Shown here: positions 37,101-49,445 of the stretch, piece by piece | Layout of the letters: each line of letters starts with the position of its first letter | How positions within the stretch are numbered: the first letter of the stretch is position 1 | From: Cubamyces lactineus | Taxonomy: Eukaryota > Basidiomycota > Agaricomycetes > Polyporales > Polyporaceae | Length of the DNA: 64,000 bases | Assembly: GCA_022376465.1 (NCBI GenBank) | Contig: JACDTU010000002.1 | Span: forward strand, 1,426,001 to 1,490,000 | Reading direction: 5' to 3' | The notes under the pieces: model-generated | Database searches by the model: none | What the model was told of the DNA's origin: nothing | Seen by the model: only the letters and a program-made list of their open reading frames with translations | Program-made: the position numbers and the translations under genes

Positions 37101-37750
37101 GCGATATGACGGGTAGCTTGGAACGGCTGGCCGCCTCTGGTGTCGGAAGGAACGGGTTCGTTCCCACGCAGGAATGGGTAAGTCATGTCTTCTTACATAT
37201 GCGTCGCGGAGGCTCATGAAGTTCCTTTAGGTCTCATCATGGCAGCAAGGGTAAGATTGAACGCTTCTATGCGTACAGTAGCTGACCACGATTACAGTCT
37301 ACCTCTCGATGTGATCATGCTGGTGATCTCCGAGCTGTTGCCGAAAGTGCAGAATCTGCAATCCTCGCTAAGCGGTGCGAGCGCCAGCAACGCGATCATC
37401 GACTTACTCAGGAGCGCCAATCTCGACCAAGTACTGCCCAAGCCGCCTCCTCTTTCTCCAAGGCGTTTCATGGTGCGTCATATGTCGTAGTCCATGGGCA
37501 TCTCCGGCTGATCCAGATTTGTGTATAGTGGTCGGACGCCTCGATAGTCTGGCTAACTTCGCTCATCTGGGGTGAAATATATGTGAGAGGGATGACGCCC
37601 CTCGGCATCTGGAACAACACCGCGGTGCGCCTATTCTACGTGAAGCATGCGCAGGCGCAGCAACGTCAGATCACGGAGACGGTGACGAATGTTGTGGGGG
37701 GACTGCTCGGCCGGACCGAGTCGTCGCAGTCGCTGGGCAGACGTCAGTGA
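34180..37750 (+). CDS. HID1: HID1-family trafficking protein
   Basis: Homologue of HID-1, a myristoylated peripheral membrane protein of the Golgi and secretory route (Hid1/dymeclin family). Thirteen exons: 34180-34308, 34378-34410, 34479-34536, 34598-35237, 35295-35754, 35825-35948, 36000-36034, 36089-36179, 36230-36378, 36434-37177, 37231-37250, 37298-37472 and 37529-37750, about 959 residues in one frame. Typical segments are LITHNDVRRALYEAPENVATLI, CIRVLQRVLPAVFE, HFVQNLPRRDVLTVLCSLMN, YNHLLMKG and NSLYPALVIALSNSAPYFKNL. The acidic and Ser/Ala-rich inserts make it longer than the animal protein (about 790). The start at 34180 gives MDSFKMFTKLPQ, not the usual MG myristoylation start, so an upstream exon or a different start is possible. 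Exon 11 is just 20 bases. Confidence 0.85.
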
Positions 37751-37984
37751 TCATGGACATGGGTGGTTTAGGGATCTCATGTAGGATGGCTCTGTATACC
37801 TAGCTGCTACTGTATATGCATGATATCTACGTTAACAGTTCAGTCCCGCTTATTCAGGTGGTTTCCTGAAGTGTGGATGCCGCACTGTGCAGGCCTCACG
37901 TTGAGCGTCACGGTCATGTGATTTCGTTGTATAGACCCGCATCAGCGCCGATCGCGTCTTGACCGCGACGTCGATCATTCCAAG

Positions 37985-37990
37985 ACGCGT
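37985..37990. promoter_or_regulatory. MCB-like box ACGCGT (Rad51 paralog)
   Basis: ACGCGT 43 bases before the start of the recombinase gene, embedded in acgcgtcgcg. It matches the MBF core. One site alone would be weak evidence. Confidence 0.4.
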
Positions 37991-38032
37991 CGCGTTTTCG
38001 AGCTTGGAGCTGAAATCCCGGGGCTCGACGAC

Positions 38033-40013
38033 ATGGAATCCAGGTACTTGTCGGACCTAGAAGGTCTAACTATGGCGCAGAAAACGACCCTTGCGCGAGG
38101 TAATTAGCCAACTCGACGTGCTATCGACGACATGCTGAATTGACTGACTGCAGGCAAGCTGCAGACAATATCAGACCTCTTGTTTATAACGCCAGCAGAC
38201 GCAGCGAAGAAATGCCGGATACTCATTAAGGAGATGGAAGGACTCATAGACTTGGTCTGCAAGGACCCGAGTCTCGCACCACAACCCAAGGCGCTTCGGG
38301 ACGTCGCAGACCTCGGGGAAGAGAAATTCACGACGGGAGATTCTATCATAGATGATACTCTTGGTGGAGGTTTGCGGACAGGTATGCTATGGGAGATATC
38401 TGGAGAAAAGTATGTCCCTCGAGTTTACAAGGTTATTCTTTCTGTACATATGCTGAATTTCTACCAGCAACGCCGGCAAGACGCAGCTCGCTCTCCAGCT
38501 CTCATTGACAGTACAGCTACCTCAGAGACTGGGTGGCCTCTCTGGCGCAGCATGTTACATCAGCACTCGAGAGGATTTGGTGACTCCCCGGCTACAGGAG
38601 ATGATCCAGTTCCATCCTCTTCTCTCACCAGATCTCTGCGGTCTCCCAGACATACACACCGTCAAAGCTCCTGTTTTCGTGGCGTTGTCCAAGGTGCTCA
38701 CCGAGAGCGTTCCCGCCATCGTGGATGAACGTGCGCGCACGGCGGGTGCGAAACCGGTAAAACTCATCGTCATAGACACTTTCACGGATATCTTCGACCG
38801 CATCAAGGACGCGAGGTACGAAGATATCTTCCTTCGATCACGCGACATGAAACAAGTTTCTATGCTGCTTCACCGACTTGCGAGCAAGTACCAACTTGCA
38901 GTGGTGCTTCTCGGCGGTACTCGATTTACATTCCCTAGGATCGACGGAGGCGACCGAGGTCCCGGGGAACTCAGGTACTCCGATCAGTCGCGCTGGTTTG
39001 CTCGTGCGCATACATTGGCCGGGGAAGATGCGCATGAGGCCATCCTTGGACACATTTGGCCAAAGCAGCTGAACGCACGCGTCATGATGAGCCGCACGAT
39101 TCGCACACGGCCGCGCTCTGCGGTCCATCCTCGCGCACGCAATGTCCAAGAAGGCCGGGAAACCAAGCGGCGTAGGCTCAACGACGACGAGCAGCGCGCA
39201 ATTACGCCTGCGGCAGACGAGCCCGTCCCGTTTCGGCGGTTTAGCGTCATCTTCTCGTCCGTCGCTCCGCCCGCATTCTGCGACTATGTGATCTTCGACG
39301 AGGGTGTCATTGGCATACCTCCAGAGGAGCAGCCCCCTCCGACATTCTTGTATTCTACACCTCCCTCGACAAATTCACCTCCCTCCAGTTCCACACCACG
39401 GAGCTCCCAACCAATTAGCAATTGGTCCCTAAGCACCTCCCCTTCCAGAGGCTCGGAGCAGCCATCACGATACTTACAATCCCTTTCCTATGCCGACGAC
39501 ACCCCTGACACCCCTCGTCAAAGTTCCTTCAACTCTGTACCGCCGTCACAGCCGACTGGTTCCCCTAGCCAGGCTAGCAGCCATACCCAAGGGGTCTTGT
39601 TGCGATCACCGTCACCCTCCCACTCGAGCAACAACACACAGAGCCTGCCTGCTCCTGTACCACAAACGCCGTCCGACGTCCCTACCAGTCAGACGAGCAG
39701 TGACGGCCCACAACCAACACCACCGCCGTCGTTCTCTGCCGCCAGCAGCATCCTGGCGCAAAGCTTGCCTACTCCTGTACCGCTCTCACAGTCTATCGTT
39801 CCGAGCAGTCAGCCGGACCTGGATGAGGATTGGGAGATGTACTGGAAGGATACTGATGGAGACGAGATGTTGACGGCGGAGATTGACAATCAGCCAGGCG
39901 GTGGGGAGTCAATGGAAGCGGCAGAGGCGGGGCCCCCTGTGGAGAAGGATACGGACTCGGATTATTACTGGGACGATGATACTGGAGATGATGCCTTCTA
40001 CACCAATCTGTGA
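38033..40013 (+). CDS. Rad51 paralog (Rad57/XRCC3-like) with SQ/TQ-rich tail
   Basis: A RecA-fold protein for homologous recombination. Exons 38033-38099, 38154-38409 and 38468-40013 give 622 residues. A helix-hairpin-like N-terminus (SDLLFITPADAAKKCRI) is followed by the ATPase core with Walker A ISGENNAGKTQ (residues about 105-114) and Walker B KLIVIDTF. The sequence CYISTREDLVTPRLQEM resembles XRCC3 and Rad57 more than Rad51 itself. After the core (about residue 400) comes a 220-residue disordered tail rich in Ser, Pro and Gln with eight SQ/TQ pairs at about residues 420-555, ending in a very acidic stretch (DEDWEMYWKDTDGDE and beyond). XRCC3 (about 346 residues) and Rad57 (about 460) are shorter. 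Which paralog it is needs a tree. Confidence 0.82.
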
Positions 40014-40277
40014 TGTCCATACTACTTTTGCGGATTTTTCTGAGGCCTACCTTGCTTGCTCTTCGTTATGTTGTTCGATCCCATATGTGTGTACTAAACA
40101 CTATACGGATTCAGTCTGATGAAGGAATGTGCTGAAGGACAGTAACGCTACATTGGCGATGAAAAACTCATAAACTCTATGCGAACAGCGAAGGAGCGGA
40201 TGGATGACACGGTCATCGCGACCGTGAAAAGGTCGAAACGGAGAAACGAATCCAGACTACCACACCGCATCTATACT

Positions 40278-41278
40278 TCATACGGCCTCTCCCAAGTACC
40301 ACTGATTGTACGTCGTCTTCATGCCAGTATGTGGTGGGATCGCAGGCTGCCTATCGTGCGGGTTGTACGTCGGCTTTGCCGGTTGTACGCCAGCAGTCCG
40401 CGCCGGGCCTTGCCCATGCCGGTCTTTCTTGCGCGCCCAGAGCAAAGGATCGGAACCGTGCGCGACTGCAACGACCTTTGCTGAGATACGCTTTGGCCGG
40501 CTGATGCGCGACGGGGACGTGTATGAGGGCCATGGTACTGGCTCAAGTTCGTCCTGCTGATCCAGCCCCGCTTCGTGGTCTTGTACAGCGATCCAGATAA
40601 GATGTACGGCTATACATGTGCGTGATAAGGATGAGAGGGGTATAGCTGGTTCGGAAGACGTACTGAGCGTCCATGCGAGCCAGGTGAAAGTGATGGCTAC
40701 AATGGCGGCGACTTCCGGATATGACAGACCAGAGAAGTCTTTGAGGAGACCTGGGCTACGGATGCTGATCCAGAGAGCAGCGGCTGGCAAGAATAGCACG
40801 ACACCGTCAATACGATGGACTTGTGATATTTGAGAGTATCCTGGGGACTAGTACTCACACAAACTAATGAGCCACAAAGACACGAAGAAGATGGGCTCGT
40901 GCTTGAGTCGTGAAGGGGCATTACGATATCGGAAGTAGTAATATAATCTGTAGGCTAGTGAGACCGCAAAGTAGCCGTTGACCTATGTTATGACTGACCT
41001 GATGGAAATGAGAACAAGCTGGACGGCCTCTATGCCGAGCGCGATGGCCTCGGTGTCTGGTGAACGTTAGACAGGGTGCTGTAAGACGACGACATCACGA
41101 TACTCACTGCTCCCTGAATGTATGGCCAGTGAAATCACCAAGAGAACGAAGAGTGCAAGGTGCAACCCCAGCACAACGAAAGCTGGGATACCGTACTCAG
41201 CACCTACTCAAAGGGATCAAAGAGAGTGCATCCGGACTCACTCAAAGAAAACTTGACGGCGAAGGTGAGAGACGTCAT
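40278..41278 (-). CDS. Polytopic membrane protein, unknown
   Basis: Minus-strand exons 41278-41242, 41182-41108, 41056-41025, 40982-40859 and 40819-40278 join into about 269 residues. Five or so hydrophobic segments are seen: LTFAVKFSLTFVVLG with LHLALFVLLVISLAI, GYFAVSLAYRLYYYF, FFVSLWLISL with VVLFLPAAALWI, VAAIVAITFTWLAWTL and IAVHLIWIAV. The C-terminal 100 residues are hydrophilic and basic (SPSRISRPKRISAKVV). The pattern is like small fungal MARVEL-type proteins, but I cannot assign a family. The third intron (41024-40983, 42 bases) uses a weak gtccag donor, so this join is less certain, and further exons upstream are possible. Confidence 0.55.
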
Positions 41279-42658
41279 CCTCGCTGCGCCGAGAAGGAAT
41301 ACTACTGTGGTAGATCAGCTGCTGTTAAGTGTGGTTGCGGGGAAGGGTTGGCGCTCTGCGCCGTCAAAGGTTAGTGAGGGAGAGCAGCGAGGAGAGGGTC
41401 TACCAGCAGTCCTTACGGGAAGCCAGGGATTTAAATGACCTCTTGCGTGCAGGACCACTCACAAAGCACCAGTGGCTCAAGCCAAGCGGACAATGAGCAG
41501 TTGTTCGCATCGGCTCTTCAGCGTTTCCCGGGTATTGCGCAGTGTCAAAGCGACTCTGCAAGATGTATAGTTCGCATGACTGTTGTTGCATACACTAGCT
41601 TGCCCCGCGGTTCCTGAGGCCTGAGGGACAGCATCGCAGGGAGCATCCTATTCGAGCTTGGAGTGACGCATGGATCCCGGGAAGCCAAGGCTACTCTTGG
41701 TAGTCGAGAGAAAGACTTGTTGGTCCGCAACTGGACATCGCACGGCCTATGATACAGCCAGGGAGGCGAGGCGAGGCAACAGCGTGCCTTGCCCTACAGG
41801 TGACGCATGGAGACCGTCATTGCTGCACGCTGTTTCGATTCATCAGGACCTATATGAGTCCCCCAACACAGTAGGATTATCGCGCATTAGATAGCTATAC
41901 GATGTACATATGATGCAGTATCACTCACAACTAACTTCAGGTATATAATGCTGAGACTGATCACGACTGTGTGGGAACACAACTCGATCGTAGGGCCGCA
42001 GCTAGTTGGGATCCAACTGGACTATGTCTGGTGTCTTAGCTGCTGCATGAGCAATGTCGCCAACGGCAGTGCGCTTGGCTCTGAACGTTGAACCGCTATA
42101 CATACATGCGGTAGTGGTTCCAAGCTGAGGGCGAGGATGTGGCGGCTGGCCAGTGCGGTGTCTTACAAGCTCAAAGCGGGCCGAACCAGCGGCGGAACCG
42201 TCGGCGGCGTTCCTGAGAGCGAATGGTTGCGGCTGGCAACGCAGCGCGAAGGCGAACATTCACGCGTCTCACTAGATCCGTCCAAACACCCATGTACACG
42301 TATCATTATTCCATTCAACGACTGCGCGAGGGGGGATCTGAGAAGATACAAGCTAAGATAAAATACAATGCGCCAATCCGGGAAGAGGCAAACGGAGGAT
42401 GGCGGGGAGATATCAATTCCGGCATACGATCATCTGACAAGACAAGGCCAAGGCTGCGGCGGACGGTGGCGGACGGCGCGTCGGGTGGGTGTCTGCGATG
42501 CGAAAGGAGGAAGGGGACAAGGGGGAAGAGAGGCGTCCCGGATGGATGCGCCCGCCGGTATCTATTCTGATGCTGAGTCCGCGTCCGCTGCGTCACCATA
42601 CGAGAGAATGGAACGAGAAACCCAAGGACGCCGGTCGTGGTGAGAAGATAAGGAGCAT
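41279..42658. other. Intergenic stretch of 1.4 kb
   Basis: Lies between the start of the membrane-protein gene and the 3' end of ATG8. No conserved protein is found in any frame. It may hold an upstream exon of the membrane-protein gene. Confidence 0.4.
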
Positions 42659-43265
<607 letters not shown>

Positions 43266-43925
43266 ATTGACGTGGTTGCTGACTTATGCGGGTTGGGTAG
43301 CAAGGGCGGGTTGGTAAGGGGGATGGTCGTGGGGCGGAAGCAAGAGAGATGGTGGAGGACGACAATGAACGTGCAGGTTAAGCAGCAGCCAGGAAACGGT
43401 GCGCCTCAATTGAGGTGGGCGCGACCGCGGCGCGTGACTCAGCATAACATGCCACAACAACGCGCAAGGCGACCCCTTTGGGCTCGTTGGGCCGGCCGGC
43501 TCTCTCAGCAGTCGTGAAACGCATACATATACGTCTCCTATTCTTCGGCAGGCGCAGCATACAGCTTACCGGAAGCTTAGCAAACACGTCGGGCTGGTGC
43601 AAAGTACTGCAGTCCGCCTCAGCTAAGCTCGTTCTCGAAGGTATACCGCAGTTCCGCAGGTCAGCATCGCCACACGTCCGACGTCGTCCGTGCAGCCGCT
43701 GTAGTGTCTCAATAGAACTACCGTTTGCTCAGTGACGTGACTGCACGCATTCAAGCCGCAATCTCGTGCAAGGCGAGGCTACTCAAGTTTGTCATGCCCG
43801 AGCACCCGTGCCGAGGTGAATTAGAGGGGATATAGTACACGACGACATACGTCTGATCCGTAATATAGGAGAGCGAAACCAACGATGGTCTACAGTAATG
43901 GGCTCGCCAGGGGGCGGTAGGACGT
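43266..43925. other. Upstream region of ATG8, 3' flank of MRP10
   Basis: A 660-base stretch between two genes on the same (minus) strand. It should hold the ATG8 promoter. No gene or clear regulatory box was found. Confidence 0.45.
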
Positions 43926-44291
43926 CTAGTTGAGGGTCTTGCCGAGGCGAGCAAGGTGGTAGTTGATCGTCGGCTTGTGCTTCCGAGTCGGTGCGGGCTG
44001 GGGATCATATGCGTGTGAGCATGCACAGTGACCCACCCAGATTCAGTGGAGGGAAACTCACAGCAGTGCGCATGCACGACATGAGAGCCTTAGCAGACTC
44101 TGCACATGCATCGGTGGACATGTAATCGCCAGAGGCAGACCAGCATGCCAGCATAGCGGCAAGTTGTGGTGTGCATGGCCTCACGGCAGCCACTATTATG
44201 ACAGTACAGCGAGCTTAGCCTTGGGAAGAAGAGGGTCGTCGTAGCACAACGTACCTTGGCGAGGCCTGACTTTGAGCTTCTCAATATACAT
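43926..44291 (-). CDS. MRP10: Mitochondrial small ribosomal subunit protein mS37
   Basis: A CHCH-fold protein of the mitochondrial small ribosomal subunit (Mrp10/CHCHD1). Exons 44291-44255, 44192-44062 and 43997-43926 give 79 residues. The start is MYIEKLKVRPRQ; the core has RPCTPQLAAMLACWSASGD and TDACAESAKALMSCMRT with paired cysteines; the end is HKPTINYHLARLGKTLN, a very typical Mrp10 tail. It is short and fully split by introns, so it is easy to miss. It is divergent to UBC6, with 370 bases between the starts. Confidence 0.93.
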
Positions 44292-44661
44292 CGCACCTGT
44301 TCACCCTAGCCAACACCTGTGACGCGATGGGCGTTCGAGTTCGCAGAATGGTCAAAGATTAGCCGGTATTGGGTCAGCTCGTCTTGATAGGACTGTGGGC
44401 AGAGGCCAAGGCGTACCTTGCTAGCAGCGTATAGAGGTGGATGGTGGTGGTCGGGACTTGTCGCCAAAAAGTCGGCCGTCCCAAACGGGAATAGGCTCAC
44501 GTGCTTCCACGTAGCGCGAGGGTTTATCCGGGCGTCTACCGAAATCACCAGGAAACGCTACTTACCGCCACTTCGCTGCAACGCACTCGGCCTCTCCGCG
44601 CTACCCCTCTTGTCTGTGCTAAACCTACCCCTCGACTTGTTCGTTCTACATCGCAGGCAGC
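44292..44661. promoter_or_regulatory. Shared upstream region, MRP10 and UBC6
   Basis: A 370-base divergent region. No TATA box or repeated motif stands out. No gene is visible inside. Confidence 0.4.
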
Positions 44662-46060
44662 ATGGCTACCCGTACAGCTCTGAACAAGAACAACTCCGGT
44701 GAGCCTGGGTTTGTTGGTCAAATGACAGACGAATCGTGCTCATCCGCTTTCAGCCGTCAAGCGCATTATGCAGGAGGCCAGAGAGCTGGCCAACGACCCC
44801 TGCACGGATTACGCCGCGGCACCACTGGAGGTATGTGAGATGTATTACAGCAGCTAGACCGTACTCACCGATCATGGTACAGGATGACATCTTTGTGAGT
44901 ATATCCGCGCACGAGCTGCAATATCTACGCGGGCTTGGTCGCTGACTTGCCGCAGGAATGGCACTGTACCATCCGAGGACCCCCTGGGACGGAATTCGAA
45001 GGAGGACTATACCACTTCCGCATCCTATTACCCTCCGAATACCCTTTCCGCCCGCCCGCAATCATGATGCTCACGCCGAACGGACGCTTCGAGCTGAACA
45101 CAAAGGTAAGCGTACTGGATACACTCGGTCACGTTCTCCTCACGAACACTATTCCGCGTAGATTTGCATCAGTTTCACGAACTGTACGTCTCTCAAGTCC
45201 CATCCAGTAGGATATTAAGCTCAAAGGTTACGATGTCTGGCAGATCACGAGGAGCTCTGGCAACCAGCATGGGGCGTGCGCACCGGTGAGTCTAAACGTT
45301 GCTCTAACGCTACTGCTTCCATTCATAATCTTCGCTACTAGCCATTATCGGTCTGCAGGGCTTCTTCCCTCTCAAGGGCACTGCAGCGGTAGGTGTCGGC
45401 GCGCTCGAGTACCCCACTGCCGAGCGTAAGCGTCTCGCGGCACTGTACGTGATCTTCGGCCTTTCCCTCCGCACTATGTTCATGCATGCTGACTCTATGC
45501 GTAGCTCGCGCGAATGGGTCTGTCCGCGCTGCAAGATGTCCAACCTCGAGCATCTTCCTGATCCACCCGAGTCCAGCGGGAGCAGTAGCACCGAGAGCAG
45601 CAGCGGGGACTCGTCGGTGTCTGATGAGACGCCAGCAAGTGAGAGCCCTGCGGAGAACAACTTTTCGGTATCTGTCTCGCAGCCCGTTGTCCCCTCAGAA
45701 CCGCCTGTGGCTCCTCAACCACTCGTCGTACACCAGCCGGTACCCATCCCTCCGTCTGGGCCTGTATCTATGCCCAATCCCGAGGTCCCTGTGCAGCAGA
45801 CAATCATTCACCGCCCCATCCCGCTCGTTGCTCCCAGGCCCACTCGTCCCCTCGCTCGTGCATCCCTCGTCACCCAATCCTACACACCTCCCCGCACGCC
45901 AATGGTCTCGCAGCCATCTACCCGCGAGGGCACTCCTCAGCCGGCTCTTGCTGCTGCCCTGCGGCAGACCACACCGCGTCGGCCGCCCATCCTGCTCGAT
46001 ACCGCGATTTGCGTGCTGCTTGTCCTGCTGCTCGGGCTCATCTGCCGCAGGATCTTGTGA
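44662..46060 (+). CDS. UBC6: Tail-anchored ER ubiquitin-conjugating enzyme (UBC6/UBE2J type)
   Basis: An E2 enzyme for ER-associated degradation. Exons 44662-44698, 44754-44830, 44883-44894, 44956-45105, 45162-45183, 45244-45285, 45342-45444 and 45505-46060 give 332 residues. The catalytic domain has EWHCTIRGPPGTEFEGGLYH, the UBC6/J-type LTPNGRFE in place of HPN, and the active Cys at about position 94 in KICISFTNYHEELWQPAWGVRT. A stretch EWVCPRCKMSNLEHLPD and a long Ser/Pro/Val-rich disordered linker follow, ending in one hydrophobic tail anchor (CVLLVLLLGLICRRIL). The third exon is only 12 bases (residues DDIF), and the active-site Cys is on a 22-base exon. Confidence 0.95.
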
Positions 46061-46432
46061 GCACCCGTCATCCCACTCTTTCCCCATATCGTATCGTCGC
46101 GCGTCTCATCTCATGGGTAGTCGTCAGGTCCCGGCCGGTTTGTATAGTAGTGTAGATTAGCTTTGTTTACCTTTGTGTCGCTATCGTTCTATGGCATGTT
46201 TTGGACCGGACAGTTTTCATCCGTAACGACCGTTCGTGGTTTGCTTCCGTTGACCTTAATTAACCTTTCATCTTAGCACGCTTCAGAGCGGGGACATTGA
46301 CAATGCATGCGAGAAATGAATTACACAGGCCGCTATATAGGAAAATACAACATGACATGTATCGCGATCCGAGAGAAGACGCAAATGAGGCAAGGTACCG
46401 TCGACTGGGGACGTGGAGGAGTTCCCATATCG
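46061..46432. other. Convergent 3' region, UBC6 and SF3A1
   Basis: Both neighbours end into this 372-base stretch. Nothing beyond their 3' flanks is visible. Confidence 0.5.
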
Positions 46433-49163
46433 CTACTTCTTTTTCTTCTCGTCCCTGACACTCAGCACGACGAGGTCCTCGTCCTCGAGGTTGTAGACCG
46501 CGATGGTCTGCATGTTCGTGAGCATCTTGCCCCCGTACGAGAGCCGGATCTTCGACGTGCCGACGATGCTGCCCGTGTGCTGCAGGATGCGGTCCCGCAG
46601 CGTAGACACGAGCAGGTTGAGCGGCAGGTCGGGGATCGTGACAACGCTTCCGTCGAACTTCCACTCGGGCTTCGATGGCTCGTTGGGTAGCTGGACACGG
46701 AGAGAAATGGGGTGCTGTGTGGATAGCATCGTCAGTATGCATGTCATGGGAGACGGGATTGTCACTACATATACTCACAGGATGCATATTGATCCAATCC
46801 TGTTCAGGGTAGAGCGCGCCGCCGGGCAGTTTGGGTACCCGCTGACGCTTCGCAGGCGGGACGTCGTCTTGTGATCCCTCCATTTCGTCCGCACTGCGTG
46901 TCATGCCAATCTGCGGACCGCCCACAGGCATTGGGGCGGTCATTGCAGCGGCACGAGCGGGGTGCATCATAGGCGCACCAGGAGGTGGGGGCTGATAGCC
47001 AAAGGGCTGAGCTGCATCCATACCCTGATAGTGCAGTGGGGGAAGCATGACGGGAGCAGGCTGGGGGAAGGCGGAAGCAGGTTGGGGCCCTGACGAGACC
47101 GTCGCCGCTGAGTAGGCGGGATTGAGCGTGGCAGCTCCAGGTCCAGAGGGTGGCTGGGGAAGGGAGGGAGGAGCAGGTGGCAGAGTGTTTAGAGGCGCTG
47201 GGGCAGCGGCAGGCCCGATACCAGGGCCGATGGCATTCGCCTCTTGCCTGTACACGATGAGGGTTAGCACCATATACCACCAAGAAAAACTGGTAAGACT
47301 TACGGTCCGAGACCCTTTGCGCGATGAATAGCAGCAATTTGCTCGTCGAAGTTGACATTCGTCGAGAACTTGTCGAGCGTGTTCGCCTTTGTTGCGGTGT
47401 GACCGTCCCAGACGATCTTCTCGCGCTCCCTCCGGCGTAGCCGCTCCTCTTCCTCTTCCTTCTTCCGCTTCTCCTCGTCCGCCTCCGCACCGAAGATATC
47501 CACACGCGTACGAGCAAGGTTCTTGAGCGAAGACACGACGTTGGCACCGCGCTGGAGCTCGGACGCCTGTGCCTTCCGCGCCTCCAAGGCGTCGCGCTGC
47601 GACTTCCACTTCGGGTCGAGCAGCTCGATACGCATGTGTTCTTGCAACTCGTCGACAGGAATTTGCTGACCACAAATACTACATGTAGTGAGCTTCTCGA
47701 CACCCTTTCTTTGAACTGTAGATGGCATCATTAGTGTCTGAACATTGCATAGTGAAGGCACGACTTACGCTTCGGCACATAATCTGTCCTGATCTTCATG
47801 GGGCCGCCGACTTCTGAGCTCGCCTGGATAGCCCTTGCACGCTCGATCTCCCTCTGGCGCTCCTCGTCCTCACGACGCTTGCGTTCTTTCGCTTCGTCAT
47901 CCTCATCGTCGCTCTGCTCCATAGCAGTATCGTCTTCGGGAGACGCACCACCAGCGCCACCGACGGCAGCCGCGGCCTCGGCCTCGGCAGCCGCTTGCCG
48001 TGCTCGGTGCGCCTCGACATCTTCTGCAGTTGTCTCCATGATCATAGCCGCCATGCGCTTCTGCGCAAGCGTCATGTTTTCTACCTCCTGCACGCTCATA
48101 GGAGGAGGGAGTTCCGCAGTAGCGTCAGCAGCAGTGAATTCGATCGTCTGGACGATAGCATAGTCGTGCCAATCAATTTCAGCGAATGCAACTGCAAGCA
48201 AATCGAGGTGAGCACTTCAGGAATCTCCAGAGGCCAAGGCAGCACTCACTTCGCTCTGCCTCCTTGTCATCCTCACGCTTCCTGTCTTGCTCCGCCTTCA
48301 GCTGCTGCCACCGTGCACGCTTCCGAGCAGCCTCGAGGTCTTTCCACCGCGCACCGTCTTCCGTGCGTTCCTTCAGCTGAGCGAGCATCTCCTTACTAGG
48401 GAGGAGGACTTTGGAGTACTGGTCCACCAACCTGTTGAAGTACCCAAACAGCGAGTGCGTCGGCCGCAAAAAGTCGAACTGGTAATTACGCCCCTCGCGC
48501 GCCGAGAGAGCAGCGAGGAATGGGCGGCCTCTCCGCGCGGTGAACAATGCTGTAAGTTTCATGATATCCCTGTAGAACGCAAAATTGCCGTGTTAGCACC
48601 GTTGCTCTGGCACAACATCGGGCAAGTGGAAAGAAAGGAGACACACAAGTCAATGGCAGTAATGTTCGGAATGTTTAGGATGAAGTCTGGTGTAGGAGGC
48701 TCCTCGCCAACGTCCACGGGGGCGGCCTCTACGGGCTTCTCTTCCGGCTTCGCCTCCTTGGGGGCGGCCTCCTCCTCCAGCTCACCGCGGACGACCTTGT
48801 CCATGCGGTGTCTGTAGTAAGCATGGTAAGGGTCGGCCGGGTTGAGGAACGCAAACTTTGGGTCCCCACGCTGGTTCTCGCGGATCTTGTCCTCGAACTG
48901 GGGCGGGTTCGCCGAGCGCGCGACGAACTGCGCCGTCCGGTCGATCACAGCTGCACGTCGGGCGTGTCCTTTAGTACAGCTCGATGAATAGACGGGATGT
49001 GTAGCGACTCACATTTGATCTCGGGAGGGGGAAGGATGAGGCCACTCGCGAACTTGGGCTCCTTGTGTGCGCCGTTCGTTCCATCTGCAGGTTTCGCGGC
49101 GGGCCCGCTCCCGTTCACTCCTGGTGTCGGCGGCGGGGGCATGCTTTGCGTCGCAACGCTCAT
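46433..49163 (-). CDS. SF3A1: Splicing factor 3A subunit 1
   Basis: A U2 snRNP protein (Prp21/SF3a120) needed for branch-site recognition. Exons 49163-49013, 48950-48647, 48569-48250, 48191-47769, 47715-47304, 47247-46779 and 46714-46433 give 786 residues. Order of parts: Pro-rich start; first SURP repeat (VIDRTAQFVARS, PKFAFLNPADPYHAYYRHR); second SURP repeat (IMKLTALFTARRGRPFL, PTHSLFGYFNRLVDQY); charged region with an Asp/Glu stretch; the SICGQQIPVDELQEHMRIELLDPKW box; a Pro-rich region; and a C-terminal ubiquitin-like domain (PISLRVQLPN to EDEDLVVLSVRD) ending KKKK. All are usual for the metazoan-type protein, whereas budding yeast Prp21 is much shorter. It is divergent to MRPL31. Confidence 0.97.
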
Positions 49164-49445
49164 TTTGAATTAGAACGAGGCGAAGCTAACGGTAGGATAT
49201 GAGTGAGGGAAGAGGGAGGAAGGAAAAGAGTGGGATGGCGTCGGCGGTGTGGTCCTGGTCCAAGACGAAAGACGACCGTGCAGCGGAGAGCGCTCGCTGA
49301 CGGGCGCGCCTGCCACTGCCAGGCGAAGAAGGAGGCGTTTGCTGAGTCAGCAGAATTTCCCTTTCTTGACCACGACCACCTTCTGCGTCTGGCTTGACGG
49401 TCGCTGTCCACTGAGTGCTACCTTCCTCTCGACTGCAGCGTCAAC

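Noticed and set aside
46260..47675. Open frame of 471 codons on the minus strand
   Set aside because: It runs through exons of SF3A1 in a different frame and through its introns. The true SF3A1 frame has clear domains; this is a shadow.
46804..47703. Open frame of 299 codons on the minus strand
   Set aside because: Another shadow of SF3A1 exons, rich in Arg/Ser and without domains.
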